Position numbers and translations under genes: made by a program
Part shown: one piece after another, positions 17,389-29,603 of the stretch
Layout: the number at the start of each line of letters is the position of its first letter
Position numbering within the stretch: the first letter of the stretch is position 1
Assembly: GCF_003325455.1 (NCBI RefSeq)
Contig: NZ_CP025198.1
Location: 1,550,001-1,614,000, forward strand
Source of the DNA: Acidipropionibacterium virtanenii
Lineage (GTDB): Bacteria > Actinomycetota > Actinomycetes > Propionibacteriales > Propionibacteriaceae
DNA length: 64,000 bases
Direction of reading: 5' to 3'
The notes under the pieces: model-generated
Seen by the model: only the letters and a program-made list of their open reading frames with translations
What the model was told of the DNA's origin: nothing
The model's database searches: none

Positions 17389-18335
17389 GCACCACACTTG
17401 ACGTTCCCCTGAACGCCTCCCAGGCCACCGCGCAGCGCAAGTCCGAGGTGCTCGTCGAGGCCCTTCCCTGGATCCGCCGGTTCCAGGGCTGCACCGTCGT
17501 CGTCAAGTACGGCGGCAACGCCATGGTCGACCCGGTCCTCCAGCAGGCCTTCGCCGATGACATCGTCTTCATGGCCTCGGTGGGCATCCGGCCGATCGTC
17601 GTCCACGGCGGTGGCCCGCAGATCAACGCCATGCTCGCCAATTCGGGAACCGCCGTGGAGTTCCGCAACGGGCTGCGGATCACCAGTCCCGAGGTCATGG
17701 AGGTGGTCCGGATGGTCCTGGTGGGCCAGGTCGGACGCCAGCTCGTCGGGCGCATCAACACCTTCGCACCGCTGGCCGCCGGCATGTCGGGGGAGGATTC
17801 CGGCCTGCTGTCCGCCCGGCGCACCCACGTCGAGGTGGACGGGGAGCCGGTCGACATGGGCTTGGTGGGAGAGATCGTCGACGTCAACGTCGGCCTCCTC
17901 AACGACATGCTCGACCGTGGCCAGATCCCCGTCATCGCCCCCGTCTCCCCGGAGGTCGACGAGCACGGCGGCACCACCGGACAGGTGCTCAACGTCAACG
18001 CCGATGCGGCGGCCACCGCCATCGCCCAGGCGCTGCGCGCCGAGAAACTGGTGATGCTCACCAATGTGGCCGGGATCTACCGCACCTGGCCCGACCCGCG
18101 CACACTGATTCCCGACATCTCGGTCTCCGACCTGCGCCGGATGATCCCGCGACTGGGCGAGGGGATGCGGCCCAAGGCCCAGGCCCTGCTCGAGGCCATC
18201 GACGGCGGCGTCACCAGCTCGGCCATCGTAGACGGGCGGATCGAGCACGCCCTGCTGCTGGAGATCTTCACCACCAAGGGCGTGGGCACCATGGCCCGGC
18301 CGGACGACTACGACTCGGGGGTCACCGATGACTGA
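17385..18335 (+). CDS. argB: Acetylglutamate kinase
   Basis: The 316-residue amino-acid kinase phosphorylates N-acetylglutamate, usually the arginine-inhibited step. It has VVVKYGGNAM, VHGGGPQI, the NVNADAAATAIA nucleotide site and the C-terminal DGRIEHALLLEIFTTKGVGTM typical of arginine-sensitive hexameric forms. An N-terminal extension (residues 1-30) fits the kinked helix that links dimers in sensitive enzymes. Its ATG overlaps the argJ stop by four bases. Confidence 0.96.
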   Translation: MSTTLDVPLNASQATAQRKSEVLVEALPWIRRFQGCTVVVKYGGNAMVDPVLQQAFADDIVFMASVGIRPIVVHGGGPQINAMLANSGTAVEFRNGLRITSPEVMEVVRMVLVGQVGRQLVGRINTFAPLAAGMSGEDSGLLSARRTHVEVDGEPVDMGLVGEIVDVNVGLLNDMLDRGQIPVIAPVSPEVDEHGGTTGQVLNVNADAAATAIAQALRAEKLVMLTNVAGIYRTWPDPRTLIPDISVSDLRRMIPRLGEGMRPKAQALLEAIDGGVTSSAIVDGRIEHALLLEIFTTKGVGTMARPDDYDSGVTDD

Positions 18336-19578
18336 TCAGCAGACCGAACAGCAGACCGAACAGTACGGACAGGCCTGGGGGGACCGCTACTCGCGCTCCC
18401 TTCTCGGGGTCTTCGGAGCGCCCCAGCTGTGCCTGGTCTCCGGGCACGGCTGCCGGGTCACCGATGCCGATGGGAAGGAGTACCTGGATCTGCTCGGCGG
18501 CATCGCCGTCAATGCTCTGGGATACGCGCACCCCGCCTGGGTGAAGGCCGTCAGCGAGCAGGCCGCCACTCTGTCCCACGTCTCGAACTTCTTCACCACC
18601 CCCACCCAGGTGGAGCTGGCCGAGAAGGTCCTGGAGATCGCGCAGGCGCCGCAGGGCTCGGCCGTGTTCTTCTCGAACTCCGGCACGGAGGCCAACGAGG
18701 CCGCCCTCAAGATGGTCAAGGCCCACCGGCGCGGCGGCCGGGTGCTCGCCCTGGAGCACGCCTTCCACGGCCGCACCCTGGGCGCTCTGGCGCTCACCTA
18801 CAAGGAGGCCTACCGGGCGCCCTTCGGGTCCCTGGGCGCCGACGTCACCTTCATCCCCGCAGGGGACGTCCGGGCACTGGCCGACGAACTCGACAAGGGG
18901 GACGTCGCCGGGCTCTTCATCGAACCGGTGCAGGGGGAGGCCGGGGTGTGGCCGCTGGCCCCCGAGTACCTGCGCGAGGCCCGCCGGCTGACCGCCGAGC
19001 ACGACGTCCTGCTGGTCGTCGACGAGGTCCAGTGCGGCATGGGTCGCACCGGACGCTGGTTCGCCCACCAGGCCTCCGGCATCACCCCCGACGTCATGAC
19101 CCTGGCCAAGGCTCTCGGCGGCGGCTTCCCGATCGGGGCCACCGTCACCTTCGGGGCGGACAACTCGGGGATCCTCACCCCCGGCCAGCACGGCACCACC
19201 TTCGGCGGCAACCCGCTGGCCTGTGCCGCCGGACTGGCCGTCATCTCCACCATCGAGTCCGACGGTCTTCTGGAGCACGCCCGCACGGTGGGGGAGCGCC
19301 TCGTCACAGCGATCACCGGGATCAGTCACTCCCAGGTGCTGGAGGTCCGGGGCCAGGGACTTCTGCTGGGTATCCAGCTGGCCTCGGAGATCGCTCCTGC
19401 GGTGGTGCGGGCCGGCCTCGACCAGGGTCTCATCCTCAACGCCGCCACCCCCACCACCGTGAGGCTGGCCCCGCCACTGATCCTCGACGAGGCCGACGCC
19501 GACCTCTTCGTCGACGCCCTGCCCGGTCTGCTGGACGCCGCCCGGAAATCACAGGACACCCAGGACAAGGAGAACTGA
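18328..19578 (+). CDS. argD: Acetylornithine aminotransferase
   Basis: A 416-residue PLP-dependent class III aminotransferase that makes N-acetylornithine. The PLP lysine lies in MTLAKALGGGFPIGA, and the cofactor aspartate in VVDEVQCGMGRTG. The start FVNALGYAHP-like block and SNSGTEANEAALK are present. It overlaps argB by eight bases and is followed by argF after one base, so translation is probably coupled. The first residues are Gln/Thr-rich (DQQTEQQTEQ), a small tandem duplication. Confidence 0.95.
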   Translation: MTDQQTEQQTEQYGQAWGDRYSRSLLGVFGAPQLCLVSGHGCRVTDADGKEYLDLLGGIAVNALGYAHPAWVKAVSEQAATLSHVSNFFTTPTQVELAEKVLEIAQAPQGSAVFFSNSGTEANEAALKMVKAHRRGGRVLALEHAFHGRTLGALALTYKEAYRAPFGSLGADVTFIPAGDVRALADELDKGDVAGLFIEPVQGEAGVWPLAPEYLREARRLTAEHDVLLVVDEVQCGMGRTGRWFAHQASGITPDVMTLAKALGGGFPIGATVTFGADNSGILTPGQHGTTFGGNPLACAAGLAVISTIESDGLLEHARTVGERLVTAITGISHSQVLEVRGQGLLLGIQLASEIAPAVVRAGLDQGLILNAATPTTVRLAPPLILDEADADLFVDALPGLLDAARKSQDTQDKEN

Positions 19579-19579
19579 G

Positions 19580-22704
<3,125 letters not shown>

Positions 22705-22849
22705 GGCCGACCCGCTACACTGGAATATGTGACGCGGCTTGTCCGTTGCACACGGTGTCGATCGCACAGGCGGTTGCACACAGGGTCGGCGTGAGCCGGG
22801 GCCCGTCCTCAGGGGATGGCGTCCAAGGCGCGCGATGACAACTCAACAT

Positions 22850-23215
22850 GGGGATGACTGGTTTCGACTTGGGACGGTGTTTCCAGGAGAAGCGGGCCGA
22901 GAATCCAGGGTTATCTCGTTAACGACCCCTGGGAACCAATAAGTGCCGATAACAAGCGCACTGACTTCGCTCTCGCTGCCTGATCAGTGATCGAAGGGTC
23001 AGCCCGGACGTAGCCTTCCGTCCGGAATCTGGCCTAATTTGAAGGCTTGCTGCGTGGTGATGGTCACGGGAACCACGCGGGACTTTACTGTGACTGGGCT
23101 TGTTCGCACCGTGTCGGTGGGAGTGTGAGAGCCGAGTAGAACGACAGCATCGACTGCGCCCGGAGAATGTCTGGTTCGCCTTTCAAGGACGCGGGTTCAA
23201 TTCCCGCCATCTCCA
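22850..23215 (+). ncRNA. ssrA: Transfer-messenger RNA
   Basis: The 5' end GGGGATGACTGGTTTCGAC and the 3' tRNA-like part (GCGGGTTCAATTCCCGC, CATCTCC, then A) form the alanine tRNA-like domain; GGGGATG pairs with CATCTCC. The tag frame at 22945-22983 encodes ADNKRTDFALAA and ends in TGA, with the hydrophobic LAA tail recognised by ClpXP-type proteases. Pseudoknot regions follow the tag. With SmpB it rescues stalled ribosomes. CCA does not directly follow the discriminator base, so it is probably added after transcription. Confidence 0.96.
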
Positions 23216-23222
23216 CCCCATG

Positions 23223-23255
23223 AAGACCCCCACCTGCTCGGCAGGTGGGGGTCTT
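23223..23255 (+). terminator. Terminator after ssrA
   Basis: Fifteen-base perfect arms (AAGACCCCCACCTGC and GCAGGTGGGGGTCTT) with a TCG loop start eight bases after the tmRNA 3' end. The right arm ends in TCTT and is followed by GTGCGTCC, so the U-run is short. Confidence 0.88.
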
Positions 23256-23358
23256 GTGCGTCCCTGGGAGCAGGATGAGGCATGTGGACGGAGGCGATAG
23301 TCCGCATCTACCGAGCCGGCCAGGACCGGCGCCCGGACGATCGTGGAAGGATGGCCAC

Positions 23359-23925
23359 ATGATCCTGGCTGATCCACCCCGCGCCGGCGAGCTGCTCGTC
23401 GCCACGTCTGCGGTCACCTCCGGGATCTTTTCCCACTCGGTGATCTATCTGCTCGACGCCGACGGTCAGGGAACCCTCGGCGTCGTGCTCAACATCCCCT
23501 CCACGATGGCTCTGGACGGCGTGCTGCCGGAATGGGTGCCGCTCACCACCCCTCCCCAGCGGCTCTTCCAGGGAGGTCCGGTCTCGCCCAACGGAGCGGT
23601 CTGCCTGGCCCGCCTCCAGCACCCCTCTGAGGAGCCCCCGGGCTGGCGACGGGTCTCCGGGGCCGTCGGGCTGCTCCACCTCGACACACCCGTCGAGCTC
23701 GTCGAGGGCGCCTATTCCGACCTGCGGATCTTCGCCGGCTACTCGGGGTGGGAGCCCGGGCAGTTGGAGGCCGAGATCATCCGCGGGGACTGGGTGCGCG
23801 CCCGTGCCCATGAGGAGGATCTCTTCGGCACGGACCCGCACACCCTGTGGCGCCGTGTGCTGCGCCGCCAGAACGGCTCTACGGCCATGATGGCGACCAT
23901 GCCGGATGACCGCGATCTCAACTGA
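23359..23925 (+). CDS. YqgE/AlgH family protein
   Basis: A 188-residue UPF0301-type protein. The family features are GELLVATSAVTSGIFSHSVIYLL, LGVVLNIPS, LFQGGPVSPNGAVCLARL and YSGWEPGQLEAEIIRGDWV. Homologues are widespread but their role is not settled; links to transcription of alginate genes are reported in pseudomonads. It lies 15 bases before the likely mtrA promoter. ATG 23359 is chosen because the conserved region begins at once and GGAAGG lies upstream. Confidence 0.88.
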   Translation: MILADPPRAGELLVATSAVTSGIFSHSVIYLLDADGQGTLGVVLNIPSTMALDGVLPEWVPLTTPPQRLFQGGPVSPNGAVCLARLQHPSEEPPGWRRVSGAVGLLHLDTPVELVEGAYSDLRIFAGYSGWEPGQLEAEIIRGDWVRARAHEEDLFGTDPHTLWRRVLRRQNGSTAMMATMPDDRDLN

Positions 23926-23939
23926 CGGCGACGCGCTAC

Positions 23940-23945
23940 TAGTAT
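23940..23945 (+). promoter_or_regulatory. Likely -10 element of the mtrAB-lpqB operon
   Basis: TAGTAT lies 15 bases after the stop codon of the YqgE-like gene and 56 bases before the mtrA GTG. Transcription would begin near 23952 with a leader of about 50 bases ending in GAGGAGG. No strong -35 is evident. Confidence 0.5.
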
Positions 23946-24001
23946 CTTGTGAAGCTGGTGAGTCTTTCACCGGTCCGCTCCGACCCGTGAGGAGGTCGAA
24001 C

Positions 24002-24724
24002 GTGTCCCTGCCCGGTACCGAGCCGTCCGGCCAGCGGATCCTCGTCGTCGATGACGATCCTGCTCTGGCAGAGATGCTCCAGCTCGTGCTGCGCAAGGAA
24101 CGGTTCATCACCGAGTGGTGCTCCAGCGGTACGGTCGCCCTCCCGGCCTTCGAGAAGTTCCGGCCCGACCTGGTCCTCCTGGATCTCATGCTTCCGGGCC
24201 TCAGCGGCATCGAGGTGTGCCGCGAGATCAGGAGGGTCTCCGGCACCCCGATCATCATGCTGACGGCCCGCTCCGACACCAACGACGTCGTCGCCGGCCT
24301 GGAGGCCGGCGCGGATGACTACGTGTCCAAACCCTTCAAGTCCAAGGAGCTGGTCGCCCGCATCCGCGCCAGACTGCGACAGCCCCTCGACGCAGCCCCC
24401 GAGGTCGACGTCATAACCATCGGGGACGTCACCATCGACGTGCGCGCTCACCAGGTGACTCGGGACGGTCAGGAGATCTCCCTCACCCCGCTGGAGTTCG
24501 ACCTGCTCGTCGCCCTGGCGCGCCGCCCCCACGAGGTGTTCAGCCGGGACCTGCTGCTCCAGGAGGTCTGGGGATACCGCCACGCCGCCGACAACCGGCT
24601 GGTCAACGTCCACGTCCAGAGACTCCGCTCGAAGATCGAGCGGGACCCCGAGCATCCCGGGATCGTCATCACCGTCCGCGGCGTCGGCTACCGGGCCGGC
24701 GACGGCGGCGAGGAGGATCGCTGA
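24002..24724 (+). CDS. mtrA: Response regulator MtrA
   Basis: A 240-residue OmpR-type response regulator. The receiver has the acidic VVDDDP (residues 15-20), the phosphorylated D61 in LVLLDLMLPG, and the Lys in YVSKPF. The winged-helix domain begins near residue 145 and contains VNVHVQRLRSKIE. In actinobacteria MtrA controls cell division, wall hydrolase and osmotic genes. GTG 24002 is supported by GAGGAGG eight bases upstream. It is followed by its kinase gene and lpqB. Confidence 0.95.
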   Translation: MSLPGTEPSGQRILVVDDDPALAEMLQLVLRKERFITEWCSSGTVALPAFEKFRPDLVLLDLMLPGLSGIEVCREIRRVSGTPIIMLTARSDTNDVVAGLEAGADDYVSKPFKSKELVARIRARLRQPLDAAPEVDVITIGDVTIDVRAHQVTRDGQEISLTPLEFDLLVALARRPHEVFSRDLLLQEVWGYRHAADNRLVNVHVQRLRSKIERDPEHPGIVITVRGVGYRAGDGGEEDR

Positions 24725-24751
24725 GCCGCCGGGCGGCTTCGCGGCACCACG

Positions 24752-26347
24752 ATGAAGCTGCGCGACAGGAAGGTACTCGGGGCCCCCGCCCGGCTGTGGT
24801 GGTCCTCCCTGGCGCTTCGGATGGTCACCACCACCCTCGGTGCCACGATCATCGTGCTCCTTCTGGCGGGTCTGTTCCTGATCCGACAGGTCACCACCGG
24901 AATCCTCCAGGCCAAGCAGAACGCGGCGGTGGCCGAGGCCACCACCTCCCTGTCGCGCATCCAGGATCAGCTGCGCAGCACGGACCTGCGCACCGCCTCC
25001 CTCTACGAGAGGCTCAACCAGCTCGCCGACGAGGCCGCCGGCCAGTCCGGCCAGTACCACGTCATCATTCAGGGGCCGGTCTCGAACCTCGTCTCCGAGG
25101 GCATCTCGGTCTCGTCCATCCCCAAGGCGCTCGAGGACACCGCGACCACCCGCGAGGGGATGTGGGCCCAGCCCACCACCGTGCGCTACACGACTGCTGA
25201 CCAGACCTCCCAGCCGGGCCTGGCAGTGGCGTCGACCCTGTGGGCGCCGGGGGAGTCCCGGGGGTTCCCGATCTACTTCATCTTCCCCGAGACCCAGGAG
25301 GCCGAGACCATCGCCCTGGTGCAGCGGGTCGTGGCCGCCACCGGGGGACTCATCGTTCTGGCGATGGGCATCGTCACCTTCCTCGGCACCAGGGCCATCT
25401 CGGCGCCTATCCGGCAGGCCAGCATCTCGGCGCAGCGGGTGGCCGCCGGGCAGCTCGACGAGCGCCTTCCGGTGCGCGGGACCGACGATCTCGCACGTCT
25501 CGCGGTCTCCATGAACGCGATGGCCACCGAGCTGCAACGCCAGATCCGCGAACTCGAGGAGCTGTCCTCCTTCCAACGCCAGTTCGTCTCCGACGTCTCC
25601 CACGAGCTGCGCACCCCGCTGACGACCGTGCGGATGGCGGCCGACATGCTGCGCGAGGCCCGCGACGAGACCGACCCGGCGATGGTCCGGGCCACCGAGC
25701 TGCTCCACGACGAACTCGAGAGATTCGAGTCGCTGCTCGCCGACCTCCTGGAGATATCCCGGTTCGACGCCGGGGCGGCGGTGCTGGCCCTCGACGAGAC
25801 CGATGTCGGGGATCTGGTCATCGACGAGGTGGAGGCCGCCAGACCGCTGGCGCGGCGGATGGAGACCCCGCTCGTGGTCCGGCGAGGCGGTGATGTGACC
25901 GCCGAGATCGATGCCAGGAGGATCCGCCGGATCATCCGCAACCTGGTGGCCAACGCCCTGGAGCACGGGGAGGGGCGGGCAGTGGAGGTCGCGGTGGCCT
26001 CGGACGCGCGAGCCGTCGCGGTCACCGTGCGCGATCACGGCATCGGATTCGAGCCCTGGCAGGCAGAACAGGTCTTCGCGCGGTTCTGGCGCGCCGATCC
26101 GGCTCGGGTGCGCACAGTCGGAGGCACCGGCCTGGGGCTGGCGATCTCTCTGGAGGACGCCCACCTCCATCACGGCTGGTTGCAGGCCTGGGGAATGCCC
26201 CGTCAGGGGGCGCAGTTCCGCCTCACCGTGCCCCGGCGCACCGGCGATGCGCTCAACGGGTCCCCGCTGCCCGCGATTCCGGCCGACGCGAACCTGCCCG
26301 CCCTGCCGCCCGGGCCGGGCGCCAGCTCGCCGGGAGATGCCGTATGA
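24752..26347 (+). CDS. mtrB: Sensor histidine kinase MtrB
   Basis: A 531-residue membrane kinase. Helices near residues 22-45 and 190-215 flank an extracytoplasmic domain, followed by HAMP, then the H-box FVSDVSHELRTPL with the phospho-accepting His near residue 284. The N-box IIRNLVANALEHG and G-boxes DHGIGF and GGTGLGLAIS are intact. The C-terminus has a Pro/Ala-rich tail. It phosphorylates MtrA. Its stop overlaps the lpqB start by four bases, consistent with LpqB acting on MtrB. Confidence 0.95.
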   Translation: MKLRDRKVLGAPARLWWSSLALRMVTTTLGATIIVLLLAGLFLIRQVTTGILQAKQNAAVAEATTSLSRIQDQLRSTDLRTASLYERLNQLADEAAGQSGQYHVIIQGPVSNLVSEGISVSSIPKALEDTATTREGMWAQPTTVRYTTADQTSQPGLAVASTLWAPGESRGFPIYFIFPETQEAETIALVQRVVAATGGLIVLAMGIVTFLGTRAISAPIRQASISAQRVAAGQLDERLPVRGTDDLARLAVSMNAMATELQRQIRELEELSSFQRQFVSDVSHELRTPLTTVRMAADMLREARDETDPAMVRATELLHDELERFESLLADLLEISRFDAGAAVLALDETDVGDLVIDEVEAARPLARRMETPLVVRRGGDVTAEIDARRIRRIIRNLVANALEHGEGRAVEVAVASDARAVAVTVRDHGIGFEPWQAEQVFARFWRADPARVRTVGGTGLGLAISLEDAHLHHGWLQAWGMPRQGAQFRLTVPRRTGDALNGSPLPAIPADANLPALPPGPGASSPGDAV

Positions 26348-28110
26348 GAGGCGAGATGCCGAGGCGCGGGTTCCTGGGCCTGCTGGGCGGCCTGGGTCTG
26401 CTGGTGGGGTGCGCCGAGGTGCCCACCAGCGGACCGGTGGTGCGGGTTCAGAGCAGCACAGAGGCGCCGCGGCGCCCGGGCATCGACGTCGCCCCCCAGC
26501 CGCCTGCCCGTGGAGCCTCACCGGAACTCATCCTGGCGGGGTTCCTCCAGGCGATGACCAGCTCGACCGACGGTTACCGACTCGCCCGCCAGTACCTCAC
26601 GACCAGCGCGGCCCGAGACTGGGATCCGGAGTCGGAGGCCGTGATCTACGACGCCACCCAGAACAAGCCGGTCACCACTGACCGGACGGCCGGGCTGAGG
26701 GCTCCGATCATCGCCAGGCTGGACCGGGGCGGCAGATACCGGGCGGCCGGGGGAGCGGTCTTCGACCACGACTTCGGCGTGGTGCAGGTCAACGGGCAGT
26801 GGCGGATCTCCCGGCCTCCTCGCGGGCTGGTGGTCTCCCAACTGACCTTCTCACGCAGCTATCGGACGGTCTCGCTCTACTTCCCCGGGCGCAGGAGCGC
26901 CTACCTGGTGCCGGACCTCATCCACCTGCCCCAGGCGGCTGCCACCCCGACCAGTGCCGTCACCTCGCTCCTGTCGGGCCCCAACAGCTGGCTCGCAGGA
27001 GCCGTCGAGAGCGTCATGCCGACCGGCACCAAGCTGTCGGCCAACTCCGTGCCGATCGACCACGGTGGGATCGCGGTGGTCAGTCTCACCGGGGAGGTCA
27101 CCCCGCTCACCGATGCCCAGCGACGCCAGATGGCTGGCCAGATGGCCTGGACCCTGTCCTCTTTCGGCGAGGTCGCGCGGGTGCGGCTGACGACCGGCGG
27201 TTCGAATCTGTCGATCCCGGGAGCCGCGGAGGACGACACGGTCTCGACCAGCCTGTTCACCTCCATGTCGCCGCTGATCTCCTCCGAGGTGCCGGCCATG
27301 ATGGCAACCCGTGACGGGCGGCTGGTGACCGTTCCCGACTCCGGATCCCCCACTCCGGTCGCGGGGCTGATGGGTTCGGCCGAGGCCCCGCGGATCTCCT
27401 CCATGGCCGTCGAGAGGGCGGGCAGGCGCTGGGCCCTGGTCGACGCCGACGCCGCCTCGCTGCTCCTGTGGACGGTCGGCGCCGACAGTGCCGACATCCT
27501 GATGCACGCGGCCGGTCTGATCCGTCCCCAGATCGCCACGGACGGATCGATCTGGACGATCGGGAGTCGTGGCGCGGGCTCGAGGATCTACGCGTTCAGC
27601 GAGTCGGGTGTCCAGCTCAAGGTGCAGTCGCCCGAGCTGGCCACCAGGCGGGTGCTGGCCTTCTCGCTGTCACCCGACCTCACCAGAATGGCGCTCGTGG
27701 TCGACGCCGACGGCGGTCCACGGCTCGCCATGGCGAGGGCGCGTCCCGGTGCGACCGATCCGCAGCAGATCATCGTCGACGGTCTGACCGAGCTGTCGCT
27801 GGGGATCGTGGACCGGGGCCTCACCCGGGTCGCGGACGTGGGCTGGATCACCACCGACTCGCTCATCATCCTTGCACGAGCGACTGCGGACGGGCCCGGA
27901 TCGCCCTTCCAGCTCTTCCTCGACGGTTCGGGGGGCACCACGATCGGCCCGATGAGCGGCACCGACATGGTGGCCCTGACCACTCTTCCCCGAGCCGACG
28001 GCATCAATGCGATGGTCCTCACCGCCGACGGGGACCTGCTGAGCTATGAGGACCGGTACCGCTGGCGGCAGGTGCTCAGCGGGGCGCGTCAGGCCGCCAT
28101 CAGCTTCTAG
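26344..28110 (+). CDS. lpqB: Lipoprotein LpqB
   Basis: A 588-residue lipoprotein with a lipobox LLVGC (lipidated Cys about residue 23), a GerMN-type domain around residues 190-290 (GPNSWLAGAVESVMPTGTKL and following) and a C-terminal beta-propeller-like part with DGS, WLTT-type repeats. In mycobacteria LpqB binds the MtrB sensor domain and tunes the pathway. A second in-frame ATG four codons in (MPRRGF) is an alternative start. It is the third gene of the mtrAB operon. Confidence 0.93.
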   Translation: MRGEMPRRGFLGLLGGLGLLVGCAEVPTSGPVVRVQSSTEAPRRPGIDVAPQPPARGASPELILAGFLQAMTSSTDGYRLARQYLTTSAARDWDPESEAVIYDATQNKPVTTDRTAGLRAPIIARLDRGGRYRAAGGAVFDHDFGVVQVNGQWRISRPPRGLVVSQLTFSRSYRTVSLYFPGRRSAYLVPDLIHLPQAAATPTSAVTSLLSGPNSWLAGAVESVMPTGTKLSANSVPIDHGGIAVVSLTGEVTPLTDAQRRQMAGQMAWTLSSFGEVARVRLTTGGSNLSIPGAAEDDTVSTSLFTSMSPLISSEVPAMMATRDGRLVTVPDSGSPTPVAGLMGSAEAPRISSMAVERAGRRWALVDADAASLLLWTVGADSADILMHAAGLIRPQIATDGSIWTIGSRGAGSRIYAFSESGVQLKVQSPELATRRVLAFSLSPDLTRMALVVDADGGPRLAMARARPGATDPQQIIVDGLTELSLGIVDRGLTRVADVGWITTDSLIILARATADGPGSPFQLFLDGSGGTTIGPMSGTDMVALTTLPRADGINAMVLTADGDLLSYEDRYRWRQVLSGARQAAISF

Positions 28111-28172
28111 ACGCGGGCTCCGGGCGCACGAACCCTTCCGCGCGCCGGGCCCGATGCGCCACCATTGCGGAC

Positions 28173-28820
28173 ATGGTGGTCTTCGAGCCTCTGGCCGATC
28201 TGCTGCTGGGAGCCTGCTGTCCCGGGTGCGGGAGCCCGGGTCTCGGGGTGTGCGCCGAATGCCTGGCAGCGGTCCGTCCGGCTCCCCGGGTCATCCTCGA
28301 CGGCCCACCGCCGGTGGTGGCCTGCCTTCCGTACCGGGCCCCGCTCACCAGCCTTGTGACCGCCCACAAGGATCGCGGCGCCGGCTGGCTGTGCGGGCTG
28401 CTCGGGGGCTGGCTCGCCCCGGGCCTGTCCGCGGTGGTCGAGGCCGCGACCCGATGCCCGAGGCTGGTACCGGTGCCCTCCAGCCCGCCCGCTGTCCGTC
28501 GTCGCGGCGCCGATCACGTGCTGGACCTGCTCCGTGCGGCATCGGCCCGATGCGAGTTGCCGGCCGGGGCAGTGAGCCCTCTGCTGCGGCGCACCCGCCG
28601 CGTGCACGACCAGGTGGAGGTCTCCCACGAGGCGCGATCGGGAAACCAGGCCGGTTCGATGAGGGCGCTTCCGGGAGCGGGGGAGGTGGTGGTCGTCGAC
28701 GACATCCGCACCACCGGCGCCAGCCTCGACGAGGCGGTGCGGGCCCTGACGGCCTCCGGATACCGGGTGCTGGCGGCGCTCGTTCTGGCCGACGCCGAAC
28801 ATCCGAGGCGTTGGGCGTGA
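28173..28820 (+). CDS. ComF-family phosphoribosyltransferase-like protein
   Basis: A 215-residue protein with an N-terminal zinc-finger pair (CPGCGS and CAEC near residues 16-33) and a type I PRTase fold. The PRPP-binding loop is VVVVDDIRTTGAS near residue 175. In naturally competent bacteria ComF helps DNA uptake. In actinobacteria the gene is nearly always in this position between lpqB and hpf, and its role is unknown. It begins 62 bases after lpqB. Confidence 0.88.
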   Translation: MVVFEPLADLLLGACCPGCGSPGLGVCAECLAAVRPAPRVILDGPPPVVACLPYRAPLTSLVTAHKDRGAGWLCGLLGGWLAPGLSAVVEAATRCPRLVPVPSSPPAVRRRGADHVLDLLRAASARCELPAGAVSPLLRRTRRVHDQVEVSHEARSGNQAGSMRALPGAGEVVVVDDIRTTGASLDEAVRALTASGYRVLAALVLADAEHPRRWA

Positions 28821-28985
28821 TCGGTGAGAGTCGGTCCCTGCCGATGTGAGGCGCCATCCGGTAGCGTGGATGCATGGCACGACCGATGATGATCCCGAGC
28901 CCGACAGGGACAGGGATTCTCGCGGAGTCGTGCCTTTGTCATGACCGGATGATCAGTCCGGTTCACACCAGCACAGGAGGTCGTC

Positions 28986-29603
28986 ATGGACGTCATCGTT
29001 TCCGGCCGTCATTGCAAGATCAGTGATGACATTCGGGCCCAGGTCGAGGACAGAATCTCCAGCGTCGAGAAGTGGCGGGACCGCGTCCAGCGGGTGGAGG
29101 TGGTCTTCACCGTTCAGGACACCAAGGGTTCCAGGGATCAGGCCATCACCTGCGAGATCACGCTCCGCTCGCGGGGCCCGGTGGTCAGGGCGGTCGGTCA
29201 GGCGGCCGACAAGATGGTCGCCTTCGACAAGGCCGCCGAGCGGCTCCGCGCCCAGCTCACCAAGGCCGCGGACCGGCGTCGCAGCCGCCGCGGGCTGCGC
29301 GTCTCCCAGGTGCTCGACGTCCCGGCCGCCGATGTGACCGGCGAGGCCCCCGATATCATCGCCACCCGGAAGATCGCCGGCGACGTCGAGGTCACCGGCG
29401 ACGGACCGCTCTACGTCAAGGAGAAGGTTTTCCCGGCCGCGCCGCTGACGCTGGCCCAGGCCCTCGACGAGATGGAGCTGGTCGGCCACGACTTCTTCCT
29501 CTACCTCGACTCCGAGACGAAGTCTCCGAGCGTCGTCTACCGCAGGCGCAAGGGCTACAACTTCGGCGTCATCCACCTCAACGTCGACGGGTCCGAGTCC
29601 TGA
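28986..29603 (+). CDS. hpf: Long-form ribosome hibernation promoting factor
   Basis: The 205-residue protein has an N-terminal HPF/YfiA domain (residues 1-100: MDVIVSGRHCKISDDIRAQVEDRISSVEKW) that blocks the decoding centre. Its C-terminal dimerisation domain (about 145-200: ALDEMELVGHDFFLYLDSETKSPSVVYRRR) pairs ribosomes into 100S particles. CAGGAGG lies six bases before the ATG. A TAGCGT hexamer at 28862-28867 is a likely -10. The next gene starts on the last codon. Confidence 0.94.
   Translation: MDVIVSGRHCKISDDIRAQVEDRISSVEKWRDRVQRVEVVFTVQDTKGSRDQAITCEITLRSRGPVVRAVGQAADKMVAFDKAAERLRAQLTKAADRRRSRRGLRVSQVLDVPAADVTGEAPDIIATRKIAGDVEVTGDGPLYVKEKVFPAAPLTLAQALDEMELVGHDFFLYLDSETKSPSVVYRRRKGYNFGVIHLNVDGSES

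Noticed and set aside
23939-26521. An 860-codon antisense open frame across mtrA and mtrB
   Set aside because: It covers two complete, motif-rich genes and its own translation is low-complexity antisense sequence.
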